A stretch of DNA of 64,000 bases, from the NCBI GenBank assembly GCA_029204225.1, contig CM055102.1, positions 8,248,587 through 8,312,586 of the forward strand, written 5' to 3'. Each line of letters starts with the position of its first letter. Positions within the stretch are counted from its first letter, which is position 1. The position numbers were made by a program, and so were the translations under genes. Shown here piece by piece: positions 1-9,186 of this stretch. A model generated the notes under the pieces. That model worked only from the letters and a program-made list of their open reading frames with translations, had not been told where the DNA came from and did not search any database. This DNA is from Diphasiastrum complanatum (Eukaryota; Streptophyta; Lycopodiopsida; Lycopodiales; Lycopodiaceae).

Positions 1-247
1 AATATTCAAAAAAAAGAGAGCAAGCGTTTAAAGAGTGAGCAATTGCACATTTGCACTTAAGCTTCGAGTGAGTTTACCGGTGAGTTTGTGTTGTTTCAAT
101 TTTTTTTATTATTGGAATACGTTATCTAACATAGTAAGAAATTAAATGTAATTCATCTTTTTCATTTTGTTCAAAGCAATATCGTATTTTACCGCATACA
201 CTAGCAAATAATTAATATGCAAAGGTGAAATGTAAATAATTCAAATT
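1..247. other. AT-rich stretch, nothing recognised
   Basis: I see no coding potential or repeat structure here. The same is true of 401-652, which lies between a repeat segment and a CACTA remnant. Confidence 0.5.
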
Positions 248-400
248 CCCGATTCTAGGAAGGTGTGTAGACCTTACTTTTCTCTCGTTAAAGACGAGGT
301 TCTAATCTTTCCAACTTGCATGGAAAAACCTACACGCCGCAGGGAGGGAATATGTGGTGACATTCTGAAATAGGACATAACCGCAAGGTTCGGGTATTAT
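248..400 (+). repeat. Copy of a CACTA-associated repeat segment
   Basis: This block, with GGGAGGGAATATGTGGTGAC at its core and a GGTTCGGG tail, matches 17375-17515 by eye. The first part also resembles 15718-15780. In all three places the segment lies beside CACTA transposase DNA, so it probably belongs to CACTA non-coding sequence. Here it is in plus orientation although the adjacent coding remnant is on the minus strand. Confidence 0.6.
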
Positions 401-652
401 AATTATCACATTCAACTCTATCTATAAAAGTATACATAAAAAGTATTGCGATGAATATAAAAAAAATGAGTGCAAGTGAATTTAAGTAATAATAATCATA
501 TATCATTCTCATCATTTACGTCATTCTCATCATCACACAAGTCTTGACACTCATCTGAATCTAGGTCTAGGTATAATCATAAATTTCCAATCGTGTCTCT
601 TTGATGATGTGAGCTACCCTCATATTCAATCTCCTCTTCTTCTAATTCTATC

Positions 653-1390
653 TCATCCGAACGTGGGGGGCCTCAAATTACCCCCAATTTGGTCTTGTAC
701 GATCGTAGGAATCTCATCATTTCCATTTGTACCTTCTTCTCCCATCATTTCAACATCATTTGGAGTTTGGATGAGTGGTTCAGGTTCTTCCGAAACGTCG
801 TCAAAATTGGGTGGTGGTTCGTCGTGTGTATCCAATTCAACAATATATTTTCCCTCAAACACACGTCATTTTCTTGCATTAAGTTGGATCACATACCACC
901 ATCTTGGGTCTAATCGATCTGGATGGAATATAATCTGCCAAAGAATTAAAAAAAATTAAGTTAGTCTTATAAGATTGATACATAAATAATTGGATTGCGA
1001 ATATTAATGACATTGAAATTTTAGAGTCTCACTTGTTCGCAATGTCGTGGAAATACTAAAGTCATGAGAGTCCATCGATATACATTTTGTTGAGTTGATT
1101 TGAAAAAACTTTGAGCTATCATTTCTAATCATGGTGTTGCTTCCACGATAGATGACCTTAAACCATTTTACGTCAAAAATAAAATATTTGTCGTTAGTCT
1201 CGTAATCGACTTCATAAATATGTTGCAATGTGCCGACATAGTCTAGGTTGCCCGAAATGACATTAGGGTCCCTCCACTAGAACAACTCTCTTGTTGAAAG
1301 TTGGCCATTATACCACAATCATATGTACATCGCCTGTTGTCAATTCTCTCAACATGGTAATGGTGTCCATATGCCCACATGGCAGTGTAT
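653..1390 (-). pseudogene. CACTA transposase C-terminal remnant (DUF4216)
   Basis: Reading leftward from about 1390, this encodes the 3' end of an En/Spm-type transposase. A segment with the words TYDCG and MANF leads into a DUF4216 core with FIFDVKWFKVI. A putative intron follows, whose acceptor (ttggcag) lies near 937. The next exon carries the words HPDR and DPRWWYVIQ and an acidic tail. The same words occur in the same order in the plus-strand gene at 14360-15267, so the two are relatives. In-frame stops and a frame change make it non-functional. The catalytic N-terminal two thirds are absent. Confidence 0.75.
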
Positions 1391-1496
1391 GATGTATACT
1401 AAAACACAAAAACAAAAACATATGTATAGCTCTCCACACAATCAATGATGAAGAACCAAAGTTTTGTAGCTATCTCATGCCATTTTGGATCTAAAC

Positions 1497-1580
1497 CCAA
1501 CGGGGTTGGCTCAACTGGTTAGCTTGGCATCCAAAGTTTCTTTGGTCCCAGGTTCGAGCCTCCCCTTGGAAACCAAGAAG
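1497..1580 (+). mobile_element. 84-bp tRNA-like SINE with 16-bp target duplication
   Basis: The insert is flanked on both sides by the identical 16-mer CATTTTGGATCTAAAC (1481-1496 and 1581-1596). Inside it carries an A-box-like TGGCTCAACTGGTTAG and a B-box GGTTCGAGCC, which are the internal RNA polymerase III promoter elements of tRNA genes. It ends in GGAAACCAAGAAG. A related insert in reverse orientation at 34962-35049 has its own, different 16-bp duplication. A long target duplication plus a tRNA-like body points to LINE-machinery retroposition. It has no poly(A) tail and is too degenerate to be a working tRNA gene. Confidence 0.85.
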
Positions 1581-1596
1581 CATTTTGGATCTAAAC

Positions 1597-1864
1597 TAAT
1601 ATTGCTTGTTATCTCTCTAGCTTTCTCTCTCTAACTCGTGTTGAGGCTAATGCTCATACACTGAAATCTTGTACTTTTATTCATTCTTTGATTCATTTCT
1701 ATTATATTCTGTTGATTAGCATGCTAGACTGTGAATTAGCCATTTCTTCTGAACTAGATCTTGTTGATCAATCTAGAATCAGGTTATAGTGCCAATCACA
1801 AAGCTTAATCAAGATCAATCACTCTTGTGGACATTCCCCACACGTGTGAATTCTGGAAATTTTG
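1597..1864. other. Non-coding flank, possibly LTR-derived
   Basis: No ORF of note. It contains the palindrome CACACGTGTG at 1839-1848, a motif that recurs in several LTRs of this window. It may be leftover LTR sequence of the copia fragment to its right, but no matching partner LTR is visible. Confidence 0.3.
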
Positions 1865-2161
1865 TCACATGATAGAACCTATGACTGACTGATAGGGGTA
1901 CTTGCACATTTCTTGCTGATCTGCCTTCGTTTTGGGGCACATGTCTTTGGATAGCTTGCATCCTAGATCCATAGGAGTATCTATGGGTTTGCAATCCTTC
2001 ATGTCGTATCTGCGAAGTACGTTGATTAGGTAAGATTGTTGGCTTATGGTGATCCTTCTGCTCGCGTGATCTCTGTTGATCTCCATATCGAAAAGGTAAT
2101 GAACTAGGTCTAAATCAGTCATCTCAAACTCTGATGAAAGCAAAGATTTGGTTTCTAGTAG
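1865..2161 (-). pseudogene. Copia reverse transcriptase end fragment (left part)
   Basis: The minus strand encodes the part of a Ty1/copia reverse transcriptase just after the YVDD region, with LSSEFEMTDLD and a CKPIDTPMD-like segment. It stops at VIGSIM, before RNase H. It is the downstream half of the copia fragment at 5886-6840. The gypsy-type element at 2162-5885 is inserted between the two halves. If that insert and one copy of the 5-bp duplication are mentally removed, the reading frame runs across the junction, which confirms that the halves belong together. Confidence 0.8.
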
Positions 2162-2401
2162 TGTAGTCCGTCATAGTATAGGGGTCCGTTCACTGGGAGC
2201 CGCCCGTGCACACCTGCATAGCAACAGAGAGAGAAGGGAGATAGAGAGGAAGGAGTGATGAGAGAGAGAAGAGAAGAGAGAGAGTTTAGAGAGAGAGAGA
2301 GTAGAGAGAGAGAGAGAGAGAGAAAGGGAGAAGAGAGTTCACCAAGGATGGTTGGGGCTATAGGGGCTCGAGCGCCTACCCATAGCTATGCACCAATCAA
2401 C
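2162..2401 (-). repeat. Truncated 3' LTR of the gypsy-type element
   Basis: Matches 5059-5340 of the other LTR, apart from length changes in the GA tract, up to the word CACCAATCAAC, where similarity ends abruptly. In element orientation only the last part of the LTR remains; U3 is gone. GA-rich sequence spans about 2225-2337. Confidence 0.8.
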
Positions 2402-2640
2402 GGCTGTCTTACAGAGTTCGTTTGATTTGGTATATGATGTAAAGGGTGACATACCAATCTTGATCTCGTGCAGTAATCTGGCATAGAAAAATGCCATTTT
2501 GTGGTGACTAGGAAGACCAGAATTCCAATTACCCGCCATCTTGACAAATCGTGCAGTGTAGCCCTTAAGAGTTTCTCCGGAAAGCATCGAGATTTGGGCA
2601 AGCTGCTCATAAATTGCCATGGCCTGTTGTGTGCAAGATG
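2402..2640 (-). pseudogene. Gypsy-type gag fragment
   Basis: The minus strand encodes a short piece of a retrotransposon gag (capsid) domain. It contains a YEQLAQ-like helix, then SGETLKGYTARF, corresponding to the GE-L--Y--RF signature of plant gag proteins, then FYARLLHEI. It runs straight into LTR sequence at 2401, so the protein is truncated. Gag would form the virus-like particle in the cytoplasm; this copy cannot. Confidence 0.65.
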
Positions 2641-2983
2641 AAGATGATATGGAGTGGTGTGGTGATGTACGAGAGAGAGATTGGGGGATGCAGTTTTTGA
2701 AATGTATATGAGGGAATTGATAATGAGGAGATGGAAGAAGAAAAGAAAAAGCAGAAATATTCCTCAGTCTAGAATAGTCACGGTATGGGCAAGGGTAGAT
2801 TTTATAAATAAATTCAATTATGCCCTTCCAGCAAAAGTCTTATGATGAGAGATGATTATTGGAAAAGTACTTATGTAGGTTTTTTTGACAAAGGGTTAGT
2901 TTTGCTTCAAAAAACTACTTATCTGCATCTCTCCGCAAGTTTATAGAAGGATTTTTCAATACCAGCTATAACTCATTTTAGCC

Positions 2984-3449
2984 TTGGTAGTCTTGGGAGG
3001 AGTCTATCAAAGATAAAGTCACTCACCAAAGAGGCTTGGGCTAAAAAGTTATTATAATATCTTTTATAGAAAAGGGCCTTCGACAGTCGTGGGAGGAGCT
3101 ATCAGAAATAGGGTCACTTCCCAACGAGGCTAATGGCCCAATTCGTATTTTTATTTTTATTGTTATAGAAAAATAAACCCTTGCAGATTTCTCTGTGTCC
3201 TGGTCTTAGTGAGACTACGATGGAACTTCAGAGGTCTCTACAAAAGTTTTTTTTTTTTTTGACAACAAACTCTTGCAGATTTCTCTATGTCCTGGTCTTA
3301 GTGAGACTAAGATGGAACTTCAGAGGCCTCTACAAAAGTTTGTTGGTTTTTTTTTTTTTTTTGACAACAAACTCTTGCAGATTTCTTTGTGTCCTGGTCT
3401 TAGTGAGACTAAGATGGAACTTCAGAGGCCTCTACAAAAGTTTGTTGGT
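2984..3449. repeat. Two sets of short tandem repeats in the element leader
   Basis: First set: two diverged copies of about 65 bp (about 2984-3052 and 3078-3140) sharing GGGAGGAG, ATCA-A-ATA and GGTCACT-like words. Second set: three copies of about 75 bp (3177-3248, 3269-3343, 3370-3449) that each begin CTTGCAGATTTCT and end CTCTACAAAAGTTT, separated by poly(T)-GACAACAAA spacers. The unit spacing is about 90-100 bp. I see no coding role. Confidence 0.8.
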
Positions 3450-3639
3450 TTATAAAAGAAGAGACTGCGATAAAAAAAATAGCGAAGGTAACTAGATCGT
3501 CAAAAGTTAAGGTTTTTTTTTTTTTTTGTTTTTTTTAAATGAAAAATAAAAAGTACAACTCTGAAAAAAAGAAGAAGAGACGAACTGGTATACGCAGGAG
3601 AATGGAGAGCACAGTTTGGGATGCGGGTTCCTGGAGTGC

Positions 3640-4803
3640 GACAATGAGAGAAAAGATCGAGAGTAGCAGGGAGGTGAGCAGCAGGCGAGGGAGGGAGCGG
3701 AGGAGAGAGAGAGCAGGCAAGTAGGCAGGCTAAGGAGAAGAGCGAGCGGAGCAGGCAGGCAGGCAGACTAAGGAGAAGAGCGAGCGGAGCAAGTAGGCAG
3801 GCAAGCAGACTATGGAGGAGACGAACAGCAGGCAGCGAGCAAGATGAGCAGGGAGTGGTGAAGGGGGCGGATAGGGAGGTGAAGAGAGCCGGGAGGTAAA
3901 CAGGGAGGTGGAGTGAGCAGGAAGAAGTGCGGAAGGTGAAGGGGGAAGGAGGCAGCAAGCAGGAGGTGAAGGAGGGAGGAGCGAGCAAGAGCAGAAGGGA
4001 GGAGAGAGGGGGAGCAGATCAGCAGAGAGAGGGGAAGGGAGCGAGAGAGAGTAGGGGAGGGGGGTGAAGCGAGTAGAGGGGAAGTGGAGGAGAGAGGGGA
4101 GCAGGTAGGCAGGTGCTGAGAAGGAGCAGGGGAAGGGAGAGATGGAGGTGAGTCGATGAAGGTGAGGGAGGGAGCGCAGCTGTAGGCAAGGAGCAAGGAG
4201 CTGGAGGGGAGGTGAAGGGGGAAGCGAGTAGCAGGGGGTGAAGGAGCGAGCAGGGAGCTGGAAGATGAAGGAGGGAGGAGCTATGGCAGCGATGGCAGGC
4301 AACAAGCAGACAGGGGCGGGTGAGAGAAGGGGGAAGGGAGATGGAACTATGGCAGTGAGCAGCGGGAGGTGAAGGAGGTGGAGCGCAGGGAGGCAGGGAG
4401 GTGAACAGGAGCAGCAGGGAGATGAGCAGCGAAGGAGGGAGCTGGAGTGAGAGATGAAGGAGGGGGGGGGGGGGGGGGGGGGGCAGCGAACAGGAGGGAG
4501 AGCAAGGAGCGAAGAAGGGGGAGAGAAGTCAGTAGGGCGGTGAAGAAGGTGGAGCGATGAAGGAGGGTGGGGAGAGAGCAGCAGAGAGGTGAAGCGAGGA
4601 AGGGAGCGGGTGAGGAGCGAGAGAGGGGATGGGAAGGGAGGTGAAGGGGGCGGATGAGGAGAGAGCAGGGGGTGCGAGCAAGAGGGAGAGTGGTGCTGCA
4701 AGCAACAAACGAATGAGAGAGGGAGCGAGCGAGCGAGAGGGGGTGGTGAAGGGAGGGGAAGCAAAGAGAGAGCGGTAGCAAAGAGAGAGAATTTTTTTTT
4801 TTA
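3640..4803. repeat. 1.1-kb purine-rich tract with 22-nt poly(G)
   Basis: The plus strand is overwhelmingly G and A, built from AGGGAGG, GGAGGTGAAG and GCGAGCAGG words, with an uninterrupted run of 22 G at 4462-4483. The long minus-strand ORFs across it encode only Leu/Pro/Ser/Ala low-complexity sequence and are not genes. Mirror-symmetric purine tracts and clustered G runs can form triplex (H-DNA) or G-quadruplex structures. It lies between the primer site and gag. Confidence 0.8.
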
Positions 4804-5038
4804 AAGGAGGCTTGATCCATATCAAAATTGAGATTACAACAATAAAAAACACTGAGCAATTTGAAAAAAATCTGACACAATATATAGCTTAAAAAAAACA
4901 AAATTAATCCCTTGAGGGCTTGGGTTTTTTTGTAATGGACTTGCAAGATTTCGAAAAATGGAAAAAAGAGGAGGTGAGGGGAGGAAGTAGAGAAGAGTGG
5001 AGAAAGAAAAGCAGCTATGCGGTGAGCAACGTAGGCGC

Positions 5039-5056
5039 TCCTCGGCAACGGCGCCA
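5039..5056 (-). other. Primer-binding site, gypsy type
   Basis: On the minus strand this reads TGGCGCCGTTGCCGAGGA, the primer site found downstream of many plant Ty3/gypsy LTRs. It sits 2 bp inside the LTR edge at 5059, which fixes the element's orientation. Confidence 0.8.
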
Positions 5057-5058
5057 AT

Positions 5059-5192
5059 TGTAGTCCGTCGTAGTATAGGGGTCCATTCAATGGGAGCCGC
5101 CCGTGTAGACTTGCATAGCAAGAGAGAGAGAAGGGAGATAGAGAGGAAGGAATGATGAGAGAGAGGAGAGAAGAGAGAGAGTTTAGAGAGAG

Positions 5193-5274
<82 letters not shown>

Positions 5275-5342
5275 AGTTCACCAAGGATGGTTGGGGCTAT
5301 AGGGGCTCGAGCACCTACCCATAGCTATGCACCAATCAACCT

Positions 5343-5421
<79 letters not shown>

Positions 5422-5885
5422 AGAGCTTTATTGAGAAAGATGAAGATATGTACAATAGAAAATGGCCTTCCTATATAGTTGAGGAGAGAGGGCCATTTTG
5501 GCTCTCATTGGCCTATTTACAATGGCATCCTAGCCCTTCAAACTAATTGAACTTCAATCTAATGGTTCATTAGGAAAAGGGCCAAACTCACATGATTTAT
5601 GTGAGTTTGAGAGATTCCCTTTTAACTTAGAACCTTATGAACTTGACTTTGGGCTTTTTAATTAATTTACTCTAACTAAGGCCCCAAGTCTTTTATTCAA
5701 GTTTTACCTAACCAACTTGCGTGCTCATTGGGTTGGGCTTACACATGCAGGACGCTAGTGCCCTCACACTTATTATTCTAACTGTACACTGCACTGTGGC
5801 GAGGCCCACTAGGTAAGGCTTGGCCAACAATATTTCAAGTGGTGGGACCCACTTGTTCATTATTGTGCAGGAAATACCCACAACA
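5059..5885 (-). repeat. 5' LTR of the gypsy-type element (827 bp)
   Basis: The LTR begins TGTAGTCC and ends ACAACA in plus orientation, next to the AGTAG target duplication. It contains two long (GA)n tracts (about 5195-5270 and 5345-5419) on either side of a conserved segment with GGATGGTTGGGGCTATAGGG. The shorter GA tract in the partner LTR (2225-2337) shows that the microsatellites changed length after insertion. Confidence 0.8.
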
Positions 5886-6840
5886 AGTAGTAACTGATTT
5901 GAATTGCTGATGATTAGGGAATCATGTCTTAGTGTAGTCTATCTCATATACTTGTTCAGTTCCTTTAACCACCAGTCTAGCTTTCCATTTGGATATTTAT
6001 CCATTTGGTTTAAGTTTTAGCTTGAAGATCCACTTGGAGTCAATTGGTTTTACACCTATAGGAGGATTGACAAGACTCCATGTCTTGTTCTTCATTAGAG
6101 ACTGATACTCAACATTTATGGTAGCTTTCCATTTGTCTGCATCAGGCATTGACAATGCTTCTGCAACAGTGGCAAGTTCATCATGACTGATGAACGCCTA
6201 AGGGGTGAAATGATCATGTTATTGTCGTTGTCTTGCAGACCTTCTAACTGTAGGTGCTTGAGTGGATGATTCTCCTTGGTGAATGACTGGGATCGTAGCA
6301 TCTTGTGATTGAACAATCGTGGGTCTAGGCCCATCGACGATAAGTGGAGTCGTTGGAATGAACTCTGTTGTTTGAACAGTCGTAGGTCATTGCCTATCGA
6401 TGGAGGGTGGAGCTGTTATGGCAAGCTCTTGCATTGGCTGCTTCTGCTTGAAATCATGATACTTGTCTTCAAGAAAGATAACATTGCGACTGATTGAGAT
6501 CTGGCCCGTAACAACATCGTATACACGATATGCTTTGTGTGATGTTGAATAGCCGATGAAGATATTTTTGCAGTTTAATGGGTCTAGTTTCTTTCTCAGA
6601 TCAAACGGGACTTGTGCATAGCAGAGACATCCGAAAACACGTAGGTATTTCAAACTTAGTTTGTAGCTGTAATAGGTTTCAAACAGTGTCTTGGAATCAA
6701 CGGCTTTAGTGCTAGAGTAATTTTGCAGATAGCAGGCCGTAGAGATCACTTCTATTTAAAAGGTTTGAAGCAAATGCGTGTTGACTGTCATGGATCGTGC
6801 AGCTTCCAACAGTGTGCGATTCTTCTGTCCCGCTTTGTGC
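5886..6840 (-). pseudogene. Copia integrase / reverse transcriptase fragment (right part)
   Basis: From 6840 leftward the minus strand encodes the end of a copia integrase core (KNRTLLEAARSM), the integrase C-terminal part (LRVFGCLCYAQ, then FIGYS, YRVYD and ISRNVIF), a linker, and the start of reverse transcriptase (KW-F-LK, KWKARLVVKG). There are several stops, and a deletion removes the catalytic middle of the polymerase. The remaining piece continues at 1865-2161 on the other side of the gypsy insertion. Confidence 0.8.
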
Positions 6841-6862
6841 GTGGCTTGTATCCTCCAACAAG

Positions 6863-7214
6863 CAGAAATCCAAAAACCTGAAGGTGCCCTTAGTTTGAAG
6901 GTATGTAGATCCTGAAGGTGCCCTTAGACTGAAGGTATGTAAATCTCGAAGGTGATCTTAGATTGAAGGCAACAAAAAAGGTGAAAAAGCCAAAGGTGCC
7001 TTTAAAATGGTTTCCAAGCATTCTAGCCGTTGTGTCGTATTTTTCGCGAAGGGTTGAAAAAGGAGAAAAAGGAGAAGGTGTCTTAAAAATGTTTAAGGCA
7101 CAAAAAATCTCAAAGAAAAATTGTGAAGGTCCAAAAACATGCTGTCGACCTTCAGTTTTTAGAATGGTCATTACTTGAACGATTTGTTTAAGATTGAGCA
7201 TAAGAAATCTAACA
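6863..7214 (-). repeat. Copia 3' LTR fragment
   Basis: Matches 8146-8448 over about 300 bp, starting at AGCAGAAATCC. Internal ~35-bp sub-repeats read GAAGGTATGTAGATCC then AAGGTGCCCTTAGACTG. It ends CTAACA at 7214, beside a pyrimidine tract (CTCCTCCTT) that is the polypurine tract of a minus-strand element. The first ~450 bp of the LTR (plus-strand order) are missing. Confidence 0.75.
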
Positions 7215-7600
7215 CTCCTCCTTAATGTGGATCCTGAAAAACTTTGATCTTCAATTTTAACATATCGTTAAATCTGAGATGTTGCTCCTTTAATAGAGCC
7301 TTTGTGAAGTAATCTGCTGTCATGTAGTTTGTTTAGCAGAAAACCAATGCTACTTTGCTATGCACTTTATCTCTAAGGTAGTGATACTTGATTTCTATAT
7401 GTTTGCTTCGAGAGTGAAATCTCTTGAGCTCTGTGCCATCAACGATGTCCCACAGTTCTTTGGCTAGAAATATAACCTTTGAATTTTTAGAGATGGTAGT
7501 TATCTCCATCGAGTTTGTCAATGAGAGATGAACTAGATGATGGATCCATTCTGGTTGATCGAGATCTTTGGTAAAAACAACGATTGTCGGAATACTGTTG
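7215..7600 (-). pseudogene. Copia RNase H C-terminus
   Basis: The minus strand encodes the end of a copia polyprotein, with the signature HSRSKHIEIKYHYLRD followed by ADYFTKAL. This is the part of RNase H that lies just before the polypurine tract and 3' LTR. There is at least one stop. The rest of the element is missing: going right, the sequence passes within about 80 bp to a primer-binding site, so the interior has been deleted. Confidence 0.8.
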
Positions 7601-7643
7601 GCTGCACGTTTGTTAGAAAGACGTCTTGATAGAAACAAGACTG

Positions 7644-7670
7644 ATAATCTGCAGTAGAAATGCAGATTAT
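7644..7670. repeat. 10-bp inverted repeat next to primer site
   Basis: ATAATCTGCA (7644-7653) and TGCAGATTAT (7661-7670) are perfect inverted copies around a 7-base loop, 10 bp from the primer-binding site. In the element's RNA this could form a hairpin. Confidence 0.7.
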
Positions 7671-7680
7671 TGAAATGCCC

Positions 7681-7692
7681 GCTCTGATACCA
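7681..7692 (-). other. tRNA-iMet primer-binding site
   Basis: GCTCTGATACCA on the plus strand is TGGTATCAGAGC on the minus strand, the standard copia primer site complementary to the 3' end of initiator methionine tRNA. It abuts the LTR at 7693. Confidence 0.85.
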
Positions 7693-8448
7693 TGTCGTAA
7701 AATGTGAGGATGACCGGCAGCGGAAGCTCGAGGCTTTGAGCGTAGTCGTGTAGGAACACAAATGCAACAATTAGCAGGAAGTATTCAAGTAGAATGATTC
7801 ATACAGAATTGCGCAAATGAATAATACAGTAGTGAAACAAAAATTGCACTCTGATTAATATCAATAGTGAGTATAATGGCTTGAAGTAATAATTTTAGCT
7901 TGCTGAGTATGATAAAGCTAGCTACAAATAACTCTAATTAAAAAAGAACTTGATTAACTCTTACATAGCTTGATTTAGCTAGTACATATATTTACAAGTG
8001 TTGAGAGACAAATATCTTATATGCCTTAATTGCCATTTACTCCAATTTTGTATATGTACAAAAGTTGGTGTCATTGGGATATTTGGTTGTCCAACTAAAT
8101 TTAGAGTTGATAATTAGTTGGCGACGTCGATCTGCCAATGTAGCAGAAATCCAAAAATCTCGAAGGTGCCCTTAGTCTGAAGGTATGTAGATCCTAAAGG
8201 TGCTCTTAGAGTGAAGGTATGTAGATCCCAAAGGTGCCCTTAGACTGAAGGCAGCACAAAAGGCGAAAAAGCCGAAGGTGCCTTTAAAACGGTTTCCAAG
8301 GCATTCTGGCCGTTGTGTCGCAATTTTCGCTAAGGGACGAAAAAGACGATAAAGAAGATGTCTTGAAAATGTTTAAGGCACAAGAAATCTCAAAGGAAAA
8401 ATGTGAAGGTCCGAAAACATGTTGTCGGCCTTTGGTGTCTAGAACATG
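7693..8448 (-). repeat. Copia 5' LTR, outer end lost
   Basis: Starts TGTCGTAAAATG next to the primer site and shares 8146-8448 with the 3' LTR fragment at 6863. Its last ~45 bp (plus-strand order), which in the partner end CTAACA, are not found after 8448. The two damaged LTRs plus about 470 bp of interior are what is left of this element. Confidence 0.7.
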
Positions 8449-9186
8449 GAGGAGTCCATATTTAAGTGTTCATGCATGGTTGGGATCTTTGTGAATCTCT
8501 AGATGTCTAAATTTTAAGCTTGGTGAAAAATTATTGACATAGATTGTTATCAAACCATTTCATGTCCATTCCAAATCTCAAGAGTGAGATTCTTTGGGTC
8601 AAGAGGGATTCCAAAAGGGGTGATTGGATCTGATCTTTGTGTGTTTGAATCAAGTATACATGTCAAGTTTTTGTGATCTAGTGTAGATCCTTTTTTTATG
8701 AAAATTAGTGGTTTAATTTGTTGTCAAATCAAATCAAATTCAATCCAAATATCAAGAGTGAGACTATTTTGGTCAAGAGTGAATCCAAAGTAAGTGACTA
8801 AGTTTGATTTTCAAGTATTTAAAACAAAACCCATACTTTGTTCAAGAATCTCAAAAGTTGAGAGAACTAGTCAAGAGAAAAGGAAAATCTAGGTGTCAAA
8901 TCTTTTCGAATCCATTCCAACTCTCAAGAGGAAGATTCATTGGTATTTGTTGAGTCCAATAGGGGTGTTTGGATCTGATTTTTGCGATTTGATAGAGTGC
9001 TTTTGTATTAGTGATCAAAACAAAGATTAGTTTCCAATTGACTAGGTTGAAAGAGATATGATTCAAAATTTGTGGTCTAAATCTTGTGTAGATCCTTCTA
9101 GATTGTTGAATGTGTTCAAATCTAGTTTCTTGAGAGTCACAAATTACATTTTGAAAAGTCATATCACTAGGTTTTACTTCCTCATC
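8449..9186 (+). other. Leader of LTR element N, with three diverged repeats
   Basis: Non-coding. Three related ~75-bp segments (8566-8642, 8741-8815, 8909-8987) share the order CCAAATCTCAAGAGTGAGA-like, then TTTGGGTCAAGAG or TTTGTTGAGTCC, then GGATCTGATTTT-like words. It precedes an ATG followed by a gag-type start, so it is probably the 5' leader of the element whose 3' LTR begins at 11145. No 5' LTR or primer site is visible before 8449. Confidence 0.45.

Larger units (their letters stand above)
2162..5885 (-). mobile_element. Gypsy-type LTR element, internally deleted, with TSD
   Basis: A 3.7-kb minus-strand element bounded by TG (2162) and CA (5885) and flanked by the 5-bp duplication AGTAG (2157-2161 and 5886-5890). 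From right to left it has a full 5' LTR (5059-5885), a primer site, a pyrimidine-rich leader (purine-rich on the plus strand), short tandem repeats, a gag fragment, and only about 240 bp of the 3' LTR. Protease, integrase and reverse transcriptase are missing. The gag-only content resembles non-autonomous TR-GAG elements, although a deletion from gag into the 3' LTR explains it equally well. The family is inferred from the primer site and gag. Confidence 0.8.

Noticed and set aside
1497-1580. Functional tRNA gene
   Set aside because: A and B boxes are present but the arms do not pair convincingly, there is no T-run terminator, and the 16-bp target duplications show it is a retroposed copy.
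3730-4764. 344-codon minus-strand ORF and its neighbours
   Set aside because: They encode only Leu/Pro/Ser low-complexity sequence across a purine-rich tract; long frames are expected there by composition. No motif, no start context.
5152-5478. ORFs of alternating Arg-Glu or Ser-Leu at the GA/CT tracts (also 15580-15829, 17134-17414, 18348-18575, 46600-46794, 50641-50838)
   Set aside because: Direct translations of dinucleotide repeats.
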